64,000 nt of DNA from Hymenobacter cheonanensis. GTDB lineage: Bacteria > Bacteroidota > Bacteroidia > Cytophagales > Hymenobacteraceae. Below, one piece after another: positions 25,362 to 34,145 of the stretch. The stretch spans positions 62,001-126,000 of the forward strand of contig NZ_JAUQSW010000011.1 of the NCBI RefSeq assembly GCF_030581075.1, read 5' to 3'. Below the pieces are notes generated by a model, which was not told where the DNA came from, made no database searches, and was given only the letters and a program-made list of their open reading frames with translations. How positions within the stretch are numbered: position 1 is the stretch's first letter; each line of letters opens with the position of its first letter. The position numbers and the translations under genes were made by a program.

Positions 25362-27254
25362 ATGACCACAAACCTTATTCTGAGCTGGCTTTTGCTGTTG
25401 TGCAGCGGCGCACTGCGCGCGCAGGCTCCGGTGCCGGCTAATGCCAGCTACGCGCAGCAGCACTACACCAAGCAGGAAGTGTACGTGACCATGCGCGATG
25501 GCGTAAAGCTGTTCACGGCTATTTATACGCCCAAGGATGCAAGCGCCGGGAAGAAATACCCCATCATGATGCAGCGCACCTGCTACAGCGTTGCGCCCTA
25601 TGGCGTGGGCAGCTATCCGGCCCGCCTTGGCCCCTCCGAAACCATGATGGGCCAGGGGTACATCTTTGTGTATCAAGATGTGCGCGGCCGCTGGAAAAGC
25701 CAGGGCACCTTTACCAACATGACGCCTGTTATCGACAACAAGAAAGGCAAAGCCGCCGTGGATGAAGGTTCGGACACCTACGACACCATTGAGTGGCTAG
25801 TGAAAAAAGTAGCCAATAACAACGGCCGGGTGGGGCAGTGGGGCATCTCTTACCCCGGCTTTTACACGGCAGCCGGTATTTTATCCAACCACCCCGCGCT
25901 GAAAGCATCGTCGCCCCAGGCGCCGGTATCGGACTTCTTTTTCGACGATTTTCACCACAATGGGGCTTTTCTGGAGTCTTACCTCTTTGCCTTTCCCTTG
26001 TTTGGAGTGCCGAAGCCCGACACGACCAGCAAGTCCTGGTACGGCGCGCAGACCATCCAGCCGGGTACCCGCGACGGCTACCAGTTCTTCCTTGACCTAG
26101 GGCCGTTGAAAAATGTGGATAAGTACTACGCCAACAACTTTTTCTGGCAGGAAACCATCGACCATCCCAACTACGACGAGTTTTGGAAGTCGCGGGGCCT
26201 GCCCGCCCACTACACTGCCGGCGTGAAGCCCGCCGTGATGACGGTGGGTGGCTGGTTTGATGCCGAGGACTTACGCGGCCCCCTCACCATTTACAAAACC
26301 ATTGAGCAGAAAAGCCCCGGCACGTACAACACGCTGGTGATGGGGCCATTCGGGCACGGGCGCTGGTCGCGCGAAACCGGCCACACGATGCACAGCAACG
26401 TGTATTTCGGCGACAGCATCGCCACGTTTTACCAGCGTAATATTGAGGCGAAGTTTTTCGAGCATTTCCTCAAGGGCTCGGGCGATAAAAACTCCGGCCT
26501 GCCCGAAGCCTACGTGTATGACACAGGCAAGAAGCAGTGGGACACCTTTGCTAAGTGGCCAGCAGCAGCCGCCACCCACCAGAAGCTCTACCTGAGCGCC
26601 AATGGTAAGCTGGACCAGCAGGCCGGCGCGCCCGGCGCCATGAGCTTCGTGAGTGACCCGCTGAAGCCCGTGCCTTACACGGAGGACAACACCACGACGA
26701 TGGGCTTTACGCCGCACAACTACATGAGCGAGGACCAGCGTTTTGCTGGCCGCCGCCCCGATGTGCTGGTGTACCAGACCGATGTACTGACCGACGACGT
26801 GACGCTAGGGGGAGAAATTATGGCCAACCTCAAAGTGGCCAGCACCAGCACCGATGCCGACTGGGTGGTGAAGCTTATAGACGTGTACCCGGCCGATGAG
26901 CGCAACAACGACTACATGCCCAACAAGAACATCATCCTCAGCAACTACTGGCAAATGGTGCGCTCGGAAGTAATGCCCGCCCGTTTTCGCAACAGCTTTG
27001 AGAAGCCCGAGGCCATGGTGGCCAACCAGAAAACCGACGTCAACTTCCGGCTGCAAGACGTGCTGCATACCTTCAGGAAGGGCCATCGTATTATGGTGCA
27101 GGTGCAGAGTACGTGGTTTCCCTTCATTGCGCGCAACCCGCAAACGTTCGTGCCCAACCCTTATAAGGCTAGCGAGAGCGACTACGTGAAAGCCACCCAC
27201 AGTGTGTACGGCGACAGCTTCCTGGATGTAGAAGTGCTGCCGGCCAGCAAGTAA
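25362..27254 (+). CDS. CocE/NonD family exported hydrolase (amino-acid ester hydrolase-like)
   Basis: 630 residues. A signal peptide (TNLILSWLLLLCSGALRAQ) is followed by an alpha/beta-hydrolase with nucleophile Ser in GQWGISYPGFY, an oxyanion-region Tyr in RTCYS, Asp in GGWFDAEDLRG and catalytic His in GPFGHGRWS. The C-terminal jelly-roll domain begins near RPDVLVYQTD. The closest family description is alpha-amino-acid ester hydrolase or dipeptidyl-peptidase-like X-Pro hydrolase; the substrate is not settled by sequence. It acts in the periplasm. The start at 25362 gives a normal signal peptide. It lies between rplY and prs, facing both from the opposite strand. Confidence 0.93.
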   Translation: MTTNLILSWLLLLCSGALRAQAPVPANASYAQQHYTKQEVYVTMRDGVKLFTAIYTPKDASAGKKYPIMMQRTCYSVAPYGVGSYPARLGPSETMMGQGYIFVYQDVRGRWKSQGTFTNMTPVIDNKKGKAAVDEGSDTYDTIEWLVKKVANNNGRVGQWGISYPGFYTAAGILSNHPALKASSPQAPVSDFFFDDFHHNGAFLESYLFAFPLFGVPKPDTTSKSWYGAQTIQPGTRDGYQFFLDLGPLKNVDKYYANNFFWQETIDHPNYDEFWKSRGLPAHYTAGVKPAVMTVGGWFDAEDLRGPLTIYKTIEQKSPGTYNTLVMGPFGHGRWSRETGHTMHSNVYFGDSIATFYQRNIEAKFFEHFLKGSGDKNSGLPEAYVYDTGKKQWDTFAKWPAAAATHQKLYLSANGKLDQQAGAPGAMSFVSDPLKPVPYTEDNTTTMGFTPHNYMSEDQRFAGRRPDVLVYQTDVLTDDVTLGGEIMANLKVASTSTDADWVVKLIDVYPADERNNDYMPNKNIILSNYWQMVRSEVMPARFRNSFEKPEAMVANQKTDVNFRLQDVLHTFRKGHRIMVQVQSTWFPFIARNPQTFVPNPYKASESDYVKATHSVYGDSFLDVEVLPASK

Positions 27255-27276
27255 ACTGCAACCAGCAACCCGTTAA

Positions 27277-27307
27277 AAGGCCGCTCAACTTTTGGTTGAG
27301 CGGCCTT
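27277..27307. terminator. Terminator between hydrolase gene and prs
   Basis: 13-bp stem AAGGCCGCTCAAC / GTTGAGCGGCCTT with a TTTTG loop. A weak T-rich tail (CTAAGTTTT) follows on the plus strand. Confidence 0.8.
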
Positions 27308-27343
27308 CTAAGTTTTAAAACCTTTGCTTAGAAAAACTTGCCC

Positions 27344-28273
27344 CTAGCTGAATAGCGAGCTGATGCTCTCGTGCGTGACCACGTTGCGGATGGCGGCGGC
27401 AAAAAGCGGGGCTAGCGAAATCACGCGCACCTTCTCGTTCGCCTCGCGCTGCGGAATGGTGTCAGTGGTAATAAGCTCGGTGAGAGCCGAGGCGCGAATG
27501 CGGCTGTGGGCCGGCCCGCTCAGCAGCGGATGCGTGATAACGGCGCGCACCGAGTTGGCGCCGCGCTCCATCACGAGGTCGGCGGCCTTGCAGATGGTGC
27601 CGGCCGTGTCTACCATGTCATCCACAAACACCACGTCCATGCCTTTGACATCGCCGATAATCTGCATGGAGGCAATTTCGTTGGCCCGCAGGCGCATCTT
27701 GTCGCACACCACAATCTCGGCCCCAAACTTCTTGGCAAAGGCCCTGGTGCGCACCACGCCGCCCACGTCGGGCGAGGCGAAGATGAGGTTTGCCAGGTTC
27801 AGCGACTTGATGTAGGGCGCCGTCACGGTGGCCCCGTCGAGGTGGTCAACCGGGATGTCGAAGAAGCCCTGAATCTGACCCGCGTGCAGGTCGCAGGTCA
27901 TCAGGCGGTCGGTGCCCACGCTCTGAATAATATTGGCCACCACCTTGGCCCCGATGCTCACGCGCGGCTTGTCCTTGCGGTCCTGGCGGGCGTAGCCCAT
28001 GTAAGGCATCACGATATTGACCTTGTGGGCCGAGGCGCGCTTGCAGGCATCCACCATCAGCATCAGCTCCATGAGGTGCTCGCTGGGGGGGAAGGTGCTT
28101 TGAATGAGAAAAACCTCGCAGCCGCGCACGCTCTCGTCGAAGCTGGGGCTTAGCTCATCGTCGGCGAAGCGTTGCAGCGTCAGGTCGCCCAGGGGCTGGC
28201 CGTAGGCGGCGGCAATTTTGCGGCCAAGCTCCTGGGAGGCGCTGCCGGCGAATAGTTTTACGTGAGGGTCCAT
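27344..28273 (-). CDS. prs: Ribose-phosphate pyrophosphokinase (PRPP synthetase)
   Basis: 309 residues, normal length. It makes PRPP from ribose-5-phosphate and ATP for nucleotide, His and Trp synthesis. Visible motifs are MDPHVKLFAGSASQELG, the ATP loop FADDE, DLHAGQIQGFFDIPVDHL (in parts), and the PRPP loop VVFVDDMVDTAGTI. The ATG at 28273 gives the canonical N-terminus; a longer start would add 12 residues. It lies downstream of tRNA-Gln on the same strand with hairpins between. Confidence 0.97.
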   Translation of the reverse strand: MDPHVKLFAGSASQELGRKIAAAYGQPLGDLTLQRFADDELSPSFDESVRGCEVFLIQSTFPPSEHLMELMLMVDACKRASAHKVNIVMPYMGYARQDRKDKPRVSIGAKVVANIIQSVGTDRLMTCDLHAGQIQGFFDIPVDHLDGATVTAPYIKSLNLANLIFASPDVGGVVRTRAFAKKFGAEIVVCDKMRLRANEIASMQIIGDVKGMDVVFVDDMVDTAGTICKAADLVMERGANSVRAVITHPLLSGPAHSRIRASALTELITTDTIPQREANEKVRVISLAPLFAAAIRNVVTHESISSLFS

Positions 28274-28352
28274 GACAGAAGGGAAAGCAAAACGCCTGCT
28301 AGCCTGCAAGTAAGCAGGCCGGCAGGCGCAGAGTAGAAGGGAGATTTAACAA

Positions 28353-28401
28353 GCGAAAGGCGCCAACTTGCTCCCGGAGGGGAGAAGCCAGCGCCTTTGC
28401 T
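28353..28401 (-). promoter_or_regulatory. Long imperfect hairpin between tRNA-Gln and prs
   Basis: On the minus strand AAGGCGC pairs with GCGCCTT and the stem continues with few wobble pairs down to CTCCC/GGGAG. A second hairpin (GCCTGC...GCAGGC) lies at about 28291-28330. There is no T-tract. It may process or separate the tRNA from the prs mRNA. Confidence 0.45.
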
Positions 28402-28424
28402 AAATTGTCGAGCGGTGTCGAAGT

Positions 28425-28496
28425 TGTCCGACCAGGGCTCGAACCTGGACTTTCTTGAATCAAAATCAAGCGTGTTGCCAGTTACACCATCGGACA
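28425..28496 (-). tRNA. tRNA-Gln (UUG)
   Basis: 72 bases on the minus strand. The 7-bp acceptor stem TGTCCGA / TCGGACA pairs fully, the anticodon stem CTTGA / TCAAG encloses loop TTTTGAT with anticodon TTG, and the T-arm has GGTTCGAGCC. No CCA is encoded. A consensus promoter lies upstream at 28530-28559. Confidence 0.97.
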
Positions 28497-28529
28497 ATTT
28501 CCCGTAGAGCGGTGTGCTGTTCGGGGCTG

Positions 28530-28559
28530 CAAAGGTACTACGAGAATAATACGAGGCAA
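28530..28559 (-). promoter_or_regulatory. Consensus Bacteroidota promoter of tRNA-Gln
   Basis: On the minus strand TTG (28557-28559) is separated by exactly 19 bases from TACCTTTG (28530-28537), which ends 33 bases before the tRNA. Both elements match the phylum consensus. Confidence 0.85.
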
Positions 28560-28657
28560 GAGCCAGGGCAAAAATTTTTCAAAAAAGTGCGTGGCCAGGT
28601 CGGCAAGGCGCTTTCCGGGCTGCTGGGGTGGGGGGCACATTCATCGGGGCTTCAGCT

Positions 28658-28687
28658 TTGAAAAGAGGGGTTTGCGGCGTACTTTTG
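28658..28687 (+). promoter_or_regulatory. Consensus Bacteroidota promoter of atpD
   Basis: TTG at 28658-28660, 19-base spacer, TACTTTTG at 28680-28687. The ATG of atpD follows 49 bases later. Confidence 0.85.
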
Positions 28688-28736
28688 CACCCTCAAAAGG
28701 ATAATAACTTAGTAAAACCTAGTAAAACCCAAGCAA

Positions 28737-30239
28737 ATGGCGAATTCGGGCAAAATCACCCAGGTTATCGGCCCCGTGGTGGACGTGAGCTTCGCGGGTG
28801 AAGGCGACCTCCCCAACATCTTCGACGCCCTGGAAGTAACCAAAGACAACGGCCAGGTGGTCATGCTGGAGTGCCAGCAGCACCTGGGCGAAGACCGGGT
28901 GCGCACCATCGCCATGGACTCGACCGAGGGCCTGACCCGCGGCGCCGAAGTGCGCAGCCTGGGCCACGCCATCACGATGCCTACCGGCGACGGCGTGAAA
29001 GGTCGTCTGTTCAACGTTATCGGCCAGGCCATTGACGGTATTCCGCAGCCGGTGAGCACCGGCGGCCTGCCCATTCACCGCAACGCCCCGGCGTTTGAGG
29101 AGCTGGCTACCTCGTCGGAAGTATTCTTCACCGGCATCAAAGTAATTGACCTGCTGGCTCCTTATGTAAAGGGCGGCAAAATTGGCTTGTTTGGGGGTGC
29201 CGGCGTGGGCAAAACCGTTCTGATTCAAGAGCTTATCAACAACGTGGCCAAGGCCTACTCGGGCCTGTCGGTATTTGCCGGCGTGGGCGAGCGTACCCGC
29301 GAGGGCAACGACCTGCTGCGCGAATTCATCGAAGCCAATATCATCCGCTACGGCGATGCCTTCAAGCACTCGATGGAAGAGGGCGGCTGGGACCTGAGCA
29401 AAGTGGACATGGCCGAGATGGAAAAATCGCAGGCTACCCTCGTGTTTGGCCAGATGAACGAGCCTCCCGGAGCCCGCGCCCGCGTAGCGCTGTCGGGCCT
29501 GACCATTGCCGAGAGCTTCCGCGATGGCGACGGCACCGGCGCCGGCCGCGACATCCTGTTCTTTATCGACAACATCTTCCGCTTCACGCAGGCGGGCTCG
29601 GAGGTATCGGCTCTGCTAGGCCGGATGCCGTCGGCCGTAGGTTACCAGCCTACCCTAGCCACCGAAATGGGTGCCATGCAGGAGCGCATTACCTCGACCA
29701 AGCGCGGCTCGATTACCTCGGTGCAGGCCGTGTATGTACCGGCCGATGACTTGACCGACCCGGCCCCGGCCAACACCTTCGCCCACTTGGACGCCACCAC
29801 GGTACTGAGTCGTAAGATTGCCGAGCTAGGCATCTACCCGGCTGTTGACCCGCTCGACTCGACCTCGCGCATCCTCGACGCCACCATCCTCGGCGACGAG
29901 CACTACAACACCGCCCAGCGCGTGAAGGAGATTTTGCAGCGCTACAAAGAGCTGCAGGACATCATCGCCATCTTGGGTATGGACGAGCTATCGGAGGAAG
30001 ACAAGCAGACCGTGAACCGCGCCCGCCGCGTGCAGCGCTTCCTGTCGCAGCCCTTCTTCGTGGCCGAACAGTTTACCGGCCTGCAAGGTGTATTGGTTGA
30101 CATCAAGGACACCATCAAGGGCTTCAACGAAATCATCGACGGTAAGTACGACCACCTCCCGGAGTCGGCCTTCAACCTGGTAGGTAACATTGAGGACGCC
30201 GTAGCGAAGGGCGAGCGCCTGATGGCGGAAGCCAAGTAG
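28737..30239 (+). CDS. atpD: F1 ATP synthase subunit beta
   Basis: 500 residues. Catalytic subunit of F1: P-loop GGAGVGKTV near residue 155, catalytic Glu region VGERTREGNDL, Walker B DILFFIDNIFRF, and the C-terminal DELSEEDKQTVNRARR region. Together with the short epsilon gene it forms an atpD-atpC unit apart from the rest of the ATP synthase genes, an arrangement seen in other Bacteroidota. A palindromic repeat lies between the two genes. Confidence 0.99.
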   Translation: MANSGKITQVIGPVVDVSFAGEGDLPNIFDALEVTKDNGQVVMLECQQHLGEDRVRTIAMDSTEGLTRGAEVRSLGHAITMPTGDGVKGRLFNVIGQAIDGIPQPVSTGGLPIHRNAPAFEELATSSEVFFTGIKVIDLLAPYVKGGKIGLFGGAGVGKTVLIQELINNVAKAYSGLSVFAGVGERTREGNDLLREFIEANIIRYGDAFKHSMEEGGWDLSKVDMAEMEKSQATLVFGQMNEPPGARARVALSGLTIAESFRDGDGTGAGRDILFFIDNIFRFTQAGSEVSALLGRMPSAVGYQPTLATEMGAMQERITSTKRGSITSVQAVYVPADDLTDPAPANTFAHLDATTVLSRKIAELGIYPAVDPLDSTSRILDATILGDEHYNTAQRVKEILQRYKELQDIIAILGMDELSEEDKQTVNRARRVQRFLSQPFFVAEQFTGLQGVLVDIKDTIKGFNEIIDGKYDHLPESAFNLVGNIEDAVAKGERLMAEAK

Positions 30240-30250
30240 TAGAACAGCAG

Positions 30251-30344
30251 AACGTCATGCTGAGCAAAGCGAAGCATCTCGCTCGCACCGTTGAGTACTA
30301 CTCCAACGATTCGAGCAAGATGCCTCCTTCGTCGGCATGACATT
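30251..30344. repeat. GTCATGCTGA-type palindrome inside atpD-atpC
   Basis: GTCATGC (30254-30260) pairs with GCATGAC (30335-30341) and the arms continue imperfectly through AAGCATCT / AGATGCC. It belongs to the same family as the elements at 44275, 51754 and 61123, and lies inside a presumed two-gene operon. Confidence 0.85.
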
Positions 30345-30372
30345 CTTTTTGCTAGTTAATTAACTGAAAACC

Positions 30373-30615
30373 ATGCATCTCGAAATCATCACCCCCGACC
30401 GGAAAGTTTATGACGGCGAAGCCACGTCGGTGCGGTTTCCGGGCACCGATGGCTCGTTTGAAGTGCTCAATAACCACGCGCCACTAATTGCGGCTCTCAA
30501 GGCTGGCGACGTGACGGTGACGGGGGCGGGCGGTGGCACGTTCCACATCAGCGGCGGCATTGTAGAAGTGTTGCACAACCAGGTAATAGTGCTGGCTGAA
30601 TCGGCCTCGGCCTAG
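30373..30615 (+). CDS. atpC: F1 ATP synthase subunit epsilon, short form
   Basis: 80 residues comprising only the N-terminal beta-sandwich (ITPDRKVYDGEATSVRFPGTDGSFEVLNNHAPL, in parts; ends VIVLAESASA). The C-terminal helical hairpin that inhibits the enzyme in E. coli is absent; short epsilons are usual in this phylum, so this is not a truncation. It connects gamma to the c-ring. A strong terminator follows. Confidence 0.96.
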   Translation: MHLEIITPDRKVYDGEATSVRFPGTDGSFEVLNNHAPLIAALKAGDVTVTGAGGGTFHISGGIVEVLHNQVIVLAESASA

Positions 30616-30640
30616 CCGGCAAGTACTTGGAAGCTGCGGG

Positions 30641-30681
30641 AGCGCCCGCGCTGGCTATGGCCGGCGCGGGCGCTTTTTTTG
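30641..30681 (+). terminator. Intrinsic terminator after atpC
   Basis: 11-bp stem AGCGCCCGCGC / GCGCGGGCGCT continuing inward, then seven Ts. Confidence 0.93.
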
Positions 30682-30748
30682 TGGGTGCGGCTGAGGAAAA
30701 GAGCGGGCGCGTATCTTGGGGACCTCCCTTTTAACCCCCTGTTAGTGT

Positions 30749-31648
30749 ATGCGTTTTGGTACGGTACTGGGCTGGCTCTGGCTGGCTGTCGGATTGATGA
30801 GCATGGCCCCCGGCCCCGGATTTCGGGAAAAATACCAGGCCTTGATGCGCCAGGGCAAAACCCAGGAAGCCAGGGCGGTAGTGGCCCAGTGGGAAAAAGC
30901 CCAGCCGCAGGACCCCGACCTTTACGTAGCTAAGTTCAACCTCATGCTGAGCGAAGCCGAAGTACTGAACGTGTCGACAAAGTCCGCGCAGGGCGGCGAG
31001 TTCAGCATTACCGACCCTAAAACCGGGAAGGAGGTAGGCAGCATTGGGGGTGGCGGCTACAACCCCCTGAAAGTGCAGCAGGCCATGGATGTGCTGCGCA
31101 AAGGCCTGGCGCTGGCCCCCGGCCGGCTGGACATTCGCTTTGGGCTGGCCAAGGCCGCCGAGCTTAAACACGACCCCGAGCAGCAGCTGACCATACTGCG
31201 CGACGCGCTGGCCTGGCGGGCCTCGGCGGCGGGCCAGCCCTGGCGCTGGCGCGATGGCAGTGCCCTGCCGGCGCCCGAAGCCGAGTTTGTAGCCGGCAGC
31301 CTGGAAGAATACATGGTGCCCTACTGGCAGAGCGAAACGGCCGAAGGCTACCGGCACGGGCTAGCCCTGGCCGAGCTGCTGCTACAATACTACCCGAACA
31401 GTTCGCTGGGGTATTTCAACAAGGGCAACTACTACGCCTTCACCGATAACAGCGCGGAAGCGTATAAGTGGTTTGCGCAGGCGGATAAACGCGACCCGAA
31501 CGACCCGCAGAATATCAACAATCTGCTGCGAATTAGCCTGAACCTTAAGGATAAGACCGCCGCGCAGGGCTACCTGAACCGGCTGCGCAAATATCCTGCC
31601 TTTACAGCCCAGTGCCAGCAATATGCAGCGGAGCTGGCAACATTGTAA
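30749..31648 (+). CDS. TPR-like protein of unknown function
   Basis: 299 residues. A hydrophobic N-terminus (TVLGWLWLAVGLMSM) may be a signal or anchor. Helical repeats follow: residues about 28-60 (YQALMRQGKTQEARAVVAQW), a Gly-rich break (GKEVGSIGGGG), then two or three tetratricopeptide-like units (LGYFNKGNYYAFTDNSAEAYKWFAQADKRDPNDPQNI, in parts). No catalytic motif is visible. It is 15 bases upstream of the AI-2E-family permease gene and likely shares its mRNA. Confidence 0.8.
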   Translation: MRFGTVLGWLWLAVGLMSMAPGPGFREKYQALMRQGKTQEARAVVAQWEKAQPQDPDLYVAKFNLMLSEAEVLNVSTKSAQGGEFSITDPKTGKEVGSIGGGGYNPLKVQQAMDVLRKGLALAPGRLDIRFGLAKAAELKHDPEQQLTILRDALAWRASAAGQPWRWRDGSALPAPEAEFVAGSLEEYMVPYWQSETAEGYRHGLALAELLLQYYPNSSLGYFNKGNYYAFTDNSAEAYKWFAQADKRDPNDPQNINNLLRISLNLKDKTAAQGYLNRLRKYPAFTAQCQQYAAELATL

Positions 31649-31663
31649 GCTTATTTTTACCCT

Positions 31664-32788
31664 ATGACGCACGCCGCCGAAACGAATATTTACTCTCCGA
31701 AACAGCGGTTTGTGCTGCTTATCATCACGCTGATAGTGCTAGGGCTGTTGTCCTTTTTTGGGCTTTTGCAATACCTGACCGCCTTCCTGGGCGCAGGTAT
31801 TCTGTATGTGGTGCTGCGGCCCTGGTTTACGGCCCTGGTACACAAACGCCAGTGGAACCGGACCGCCGTCACGGTTTTTTTGCTGCTGTTTGCCGTGGTG
31901 GTGCTGGTAATCCCGTTTTTCGCGCTCACCTCGCTGCTCATCGACCGGGTGGCGGAGCTAGCCAAGCACCCCGAGCAACTATTGCAGGCCGTGCAAAGCG
32001 TGGAGCGCAAGGTGGGGATGCAGGTGACCCAGGAAAACCAGGTGCGCCAGCTGTTGCAACAGGGCGCCGCCCGCGTGAGCCAGTGGATACCCACCCTGGC
32101 CAGCAGCGTGCTCAATGTCATCGTGGTGGTGGGCCTGATGCTTTTTACGATGTACTATCTGTTCATGCAGGAGGAGGCCTTTCTGGCCGGCCTGCACCGC
32201 TACCTGCCCTTCCGCGAAAAGACAATGGACGAGCTGAGTATTTCGCTTAAAAACAACGTGAACTCGAACGTGCTGGGGCAGGGCATTGTGGCCTTGGTGC
32301 AGGGCCTGCTCACGGGCGCCACGCTCTGGATATTTGGCGTGCCCGATGCGATGTTCTGGACGATAATAGCCTTCTTCATGGCTTTTATTCCGGTGCTGGG
32401 CACGCCCCTGGTGTGGGGGCCGGCCGCCATCTATCAGTTTGCGCAAGGCCATAACAGCCAAGGTATTGGCATCCTGCTGGTTGGGGTGATTGTGATTATC
32501 AACGTGGATAACCTGCTGCGCATCTGGCTAGCCAAGTACATGGGCAATATTCACCCCTGGGTAACGCTGGTGGGCCTCACGCTGGGCGTCGAGATTTTTG
32601 GCATTGTGGGCCTGGTAATCGGGCCGTTGCTGCTGTCGTATTTTATTGTGCTCATGCAGGTATTTGCCCGCGAAAACCTGGCGCTGCAACACCTCATGCC
32701 CGATACCCTTACGGCCAAGGCCGAGCGCGTAGTAGAGGCCGAAAATGAGGCAAAAACTGCCGATAGCGAAGTGCGCCGCACGCAGTAG
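31664..32788 (+). CDS. AI-2E family transporter (PerM/YdiK-like permease)
   Basis: 374 residues, inner-membrane protein with about seven hydrophobic segments in the family order: two near the N-terminus, a soluble helical part (residues about 90-145), then the C-terminal block with IIAFFMAFIPVLGTPLVWGPAA and GLVIGPLLLSYFI. Family members include autoinducer-2 exporters and Na+/H+ antiporters, so the substrate is open. It follows the TPR-like gene closely. Confidence 0.92.
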   Translation: MTHAAETNIYSPKQRFVLLIITLIVLGLLSFFGLLQYLTAFLGAGILYVVLRPWFTALVHKRQWNRTAVTVFLLLFAVVVLVIPFFALTSLLIDRVAELAKHPEQLLQAVQSVERKVGMQVTQENQVRQLLQQGAARVSQWIPTLASSVLNVIVVVGLMLFTMYYLFMQEEAFLAGLHRYLPFREKTMDELSISLKNNVNSNVLGQGIVALVQGLLTGATLWIFGVPDAMFWTIIAFFMAFIPVLGTPLVWGPAAIYQFAQGHNSQGIGILLVGVIVIINVDNLLRIWLAKYMGNIHPWVTLVGLTLGVEIFGIVGLVIGPLLLSYFIVLMQVFARENLALQHLMPDTLTAKAERVVEAENEAKTADSEVRRTQ

Positions 32789-32814
32789 GCGAGTGGGGTA
32801 AACGGCCCCGGCGC

Positions 32815-32822
32815 TACCTTCG
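32815..32822 (+). promoter_or_regulatory. -7 box TACCTTCG
   Basis: One mismatch from TAnnTTTG, eight bases upstream of the ATG at 32831. Predicts a very short leader. Confidence 0.45.
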
Positions 32823-32830
32823 CTCCACTT

Positions 32831-33985
32831 ATGGACCTGACCCCGATTCACCCGAAAGTTACCCCGATTTACCAGACTTCGGTCTTCAAATTCAGCTCGC
32901 TGGCCGAGCTGGAAGAATACTACACCGCGCCCGACCACGGCGGTATGTACGGCTACTCGCGCTCCGAGCACCCCAACTCCGACGAGTTTGTGGCCGAGGT
33001 AGCCAAGCTCGAAGGGGCTAGCGGCGGCGTGGCTACCGGCTCGGGCCTGGCTGGCCTGCTGGCCGCCGTGCTGGCCGTGTGCCAGGCCGGCGACCATGTG
33101 CTGTGCCCCGCCGAGCTTTACGGCGGCTCGGTGGTGCTGCTTTCGAATGAGCTGACGCGCCTGGGCATCGAAACGAGCTACGTGCCGCTGGCTGACCTCT
33201 ACGATGTGGCCCGCCACCGCCAGCCCAACACCAGGCTGGTGCTGGCCGAGGTGCTGAGCAACCCGCTGCTGGTGGTGCTGGATGGCCCGCGCCTGGCCCA
33301 GGCCTGCCAGGCCGAGGGCATTTTGCTGCTCATCGACTCGTCGTTTACCTCGCCCATGCTCACGCAGCCGCTGGGCTGGGGCGCCGACATGGTGTGGCAT
33401 TCGGCCACCAAGTACCTGGCCGGCCACTCCGACGTGACGGCCGGCGTAGTGGTGGCTCGCGACCCGGCCCTCAATAAAAACCTGCGCCGCCTGGCCACCA
33501 ACCTCGGCCTGATGCTGGCGCCCCTGGAAAGCTGGCTAGCCCTGCGCGGCCTCAAAACTCTGCGCCTGCGCATGCGCCAGCACTCCGACAATGCCCTCAC
33601 CGTGGCGCGCTTCCTGGCCGATAGCCCGGCCGTGGCGCAGGTATTTTACCCTGGTTTGGAGAGCCACCCCGGCCACGACCTGGCCGCCCATCAGCTGCTA
33701 GGGGGCCTCTACGGCGGCATGCTCAGCATCCGGCTGGCCGACGATTCGGCGGCAGCCGTGGAGGCGTTTATTCAGCGCAGCAAGCTGTTTCCGCTGGCCC
33801 CGTCGCTGGCGGGGGTGGCCTCGTCGTGCTCGTATCCGGCTGCCACCTCGCACCGGGGCCTCACGCCGGCGCAGCGGGCGGCGCTGGGCATCACACCCGG
33901 CGTGCTGCGCCTGAGCGTGGGGATTGAGGAAGTAGCCGACCTGCTCGTAGACCTGGAGCACGCGCTGGGCGTGGAATTAGCCTAA
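32831..33985 (+). CDS. Cys/Met metabolism PLP enzyme (trans-sulfuration family)
   Basis: 384 residues, fold-type I PLP enzyme. Substrate-loop YGYSRSEHPNSDEFVAEVAKLEGA (in parts), PLP lysine in HSATKYLAGHSD, and C-terminal LRLSVGIEEVADLLVDLEHAL. The family includes cystathionine gamma-synthase, beta/gamma-lyases, O-acetylhomoserine sulfhydrylase and methionine gamma-lyase; the sequence alone does not choose among them. It stands alone with its own promoter-like box and a terminator. Confidence 0.93.
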   Translation: MDLTPIHPKVTPIYQTSVFKFSSLAELEEYYTAPDHGGMYGYSRSEHPNSDEFVAEVAKLEGASGGVATGSGLAGLLAAVLAVCQAGDHVLCPAELYGGSVVLLSNELTRLGIETSYVPLADLYDVARHRQPNTRLVLAEVLSNPLLVVLDGPRLAQACQAEGILLLIDSSFTSPMLTQPLGWGADMVWHSATKYLAGHSDVTAGVVVARDPALNKNLRRLATNLGLMLAPLESWLALRGLKTLRLRMRQHSDNALTVARFLADSPAVAQVFYPGLESHPGHDLAAHQLLGGLYGGMLSIRLADDSAAAVEAFIQRSKLFPLAPSLAGVASSCSYPAATSHRGLTPAQRAALGITPGVLRLSVGIEEVADLLVDLEHALGVELA

Positions 33986-34002
33986 AGCAAACGCGCGAGC
34001 TA

Positions 34003-34043
34003 GCCCACCGGGCGGCGATTTCCTTCGCCCGGTGGGCTTTTTT
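34003..34043 (+). terminator. Intrinsic terminator
   Basis: 12-bp stem GCCCACCGGGCG / CGCCCGGTGGGC followed by six Ts. Confidence 0.93.
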
Positions 34044-34131
34044 GTGGGCATACTGCTCGAAATTGATAGTCTACCGCGGGGCTAGTGTTGGCTTTGGGAG
34101 TAGTTTCCCGGCGCCTTGCCCGGTCTAGCCC

Positions 34132-34139
34132 GACCTTTG
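34132..34139 (+). promoter_or_regulatory. -7 box GACCTTTG of the LRR-kinase
   Basis: One mismatch from TAnnTTTG; six bases before the ATG at 34146, predicting a leaderless mRNA. Confidence 0.5.
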
Positions 34140-34145
34140 TGCCCC

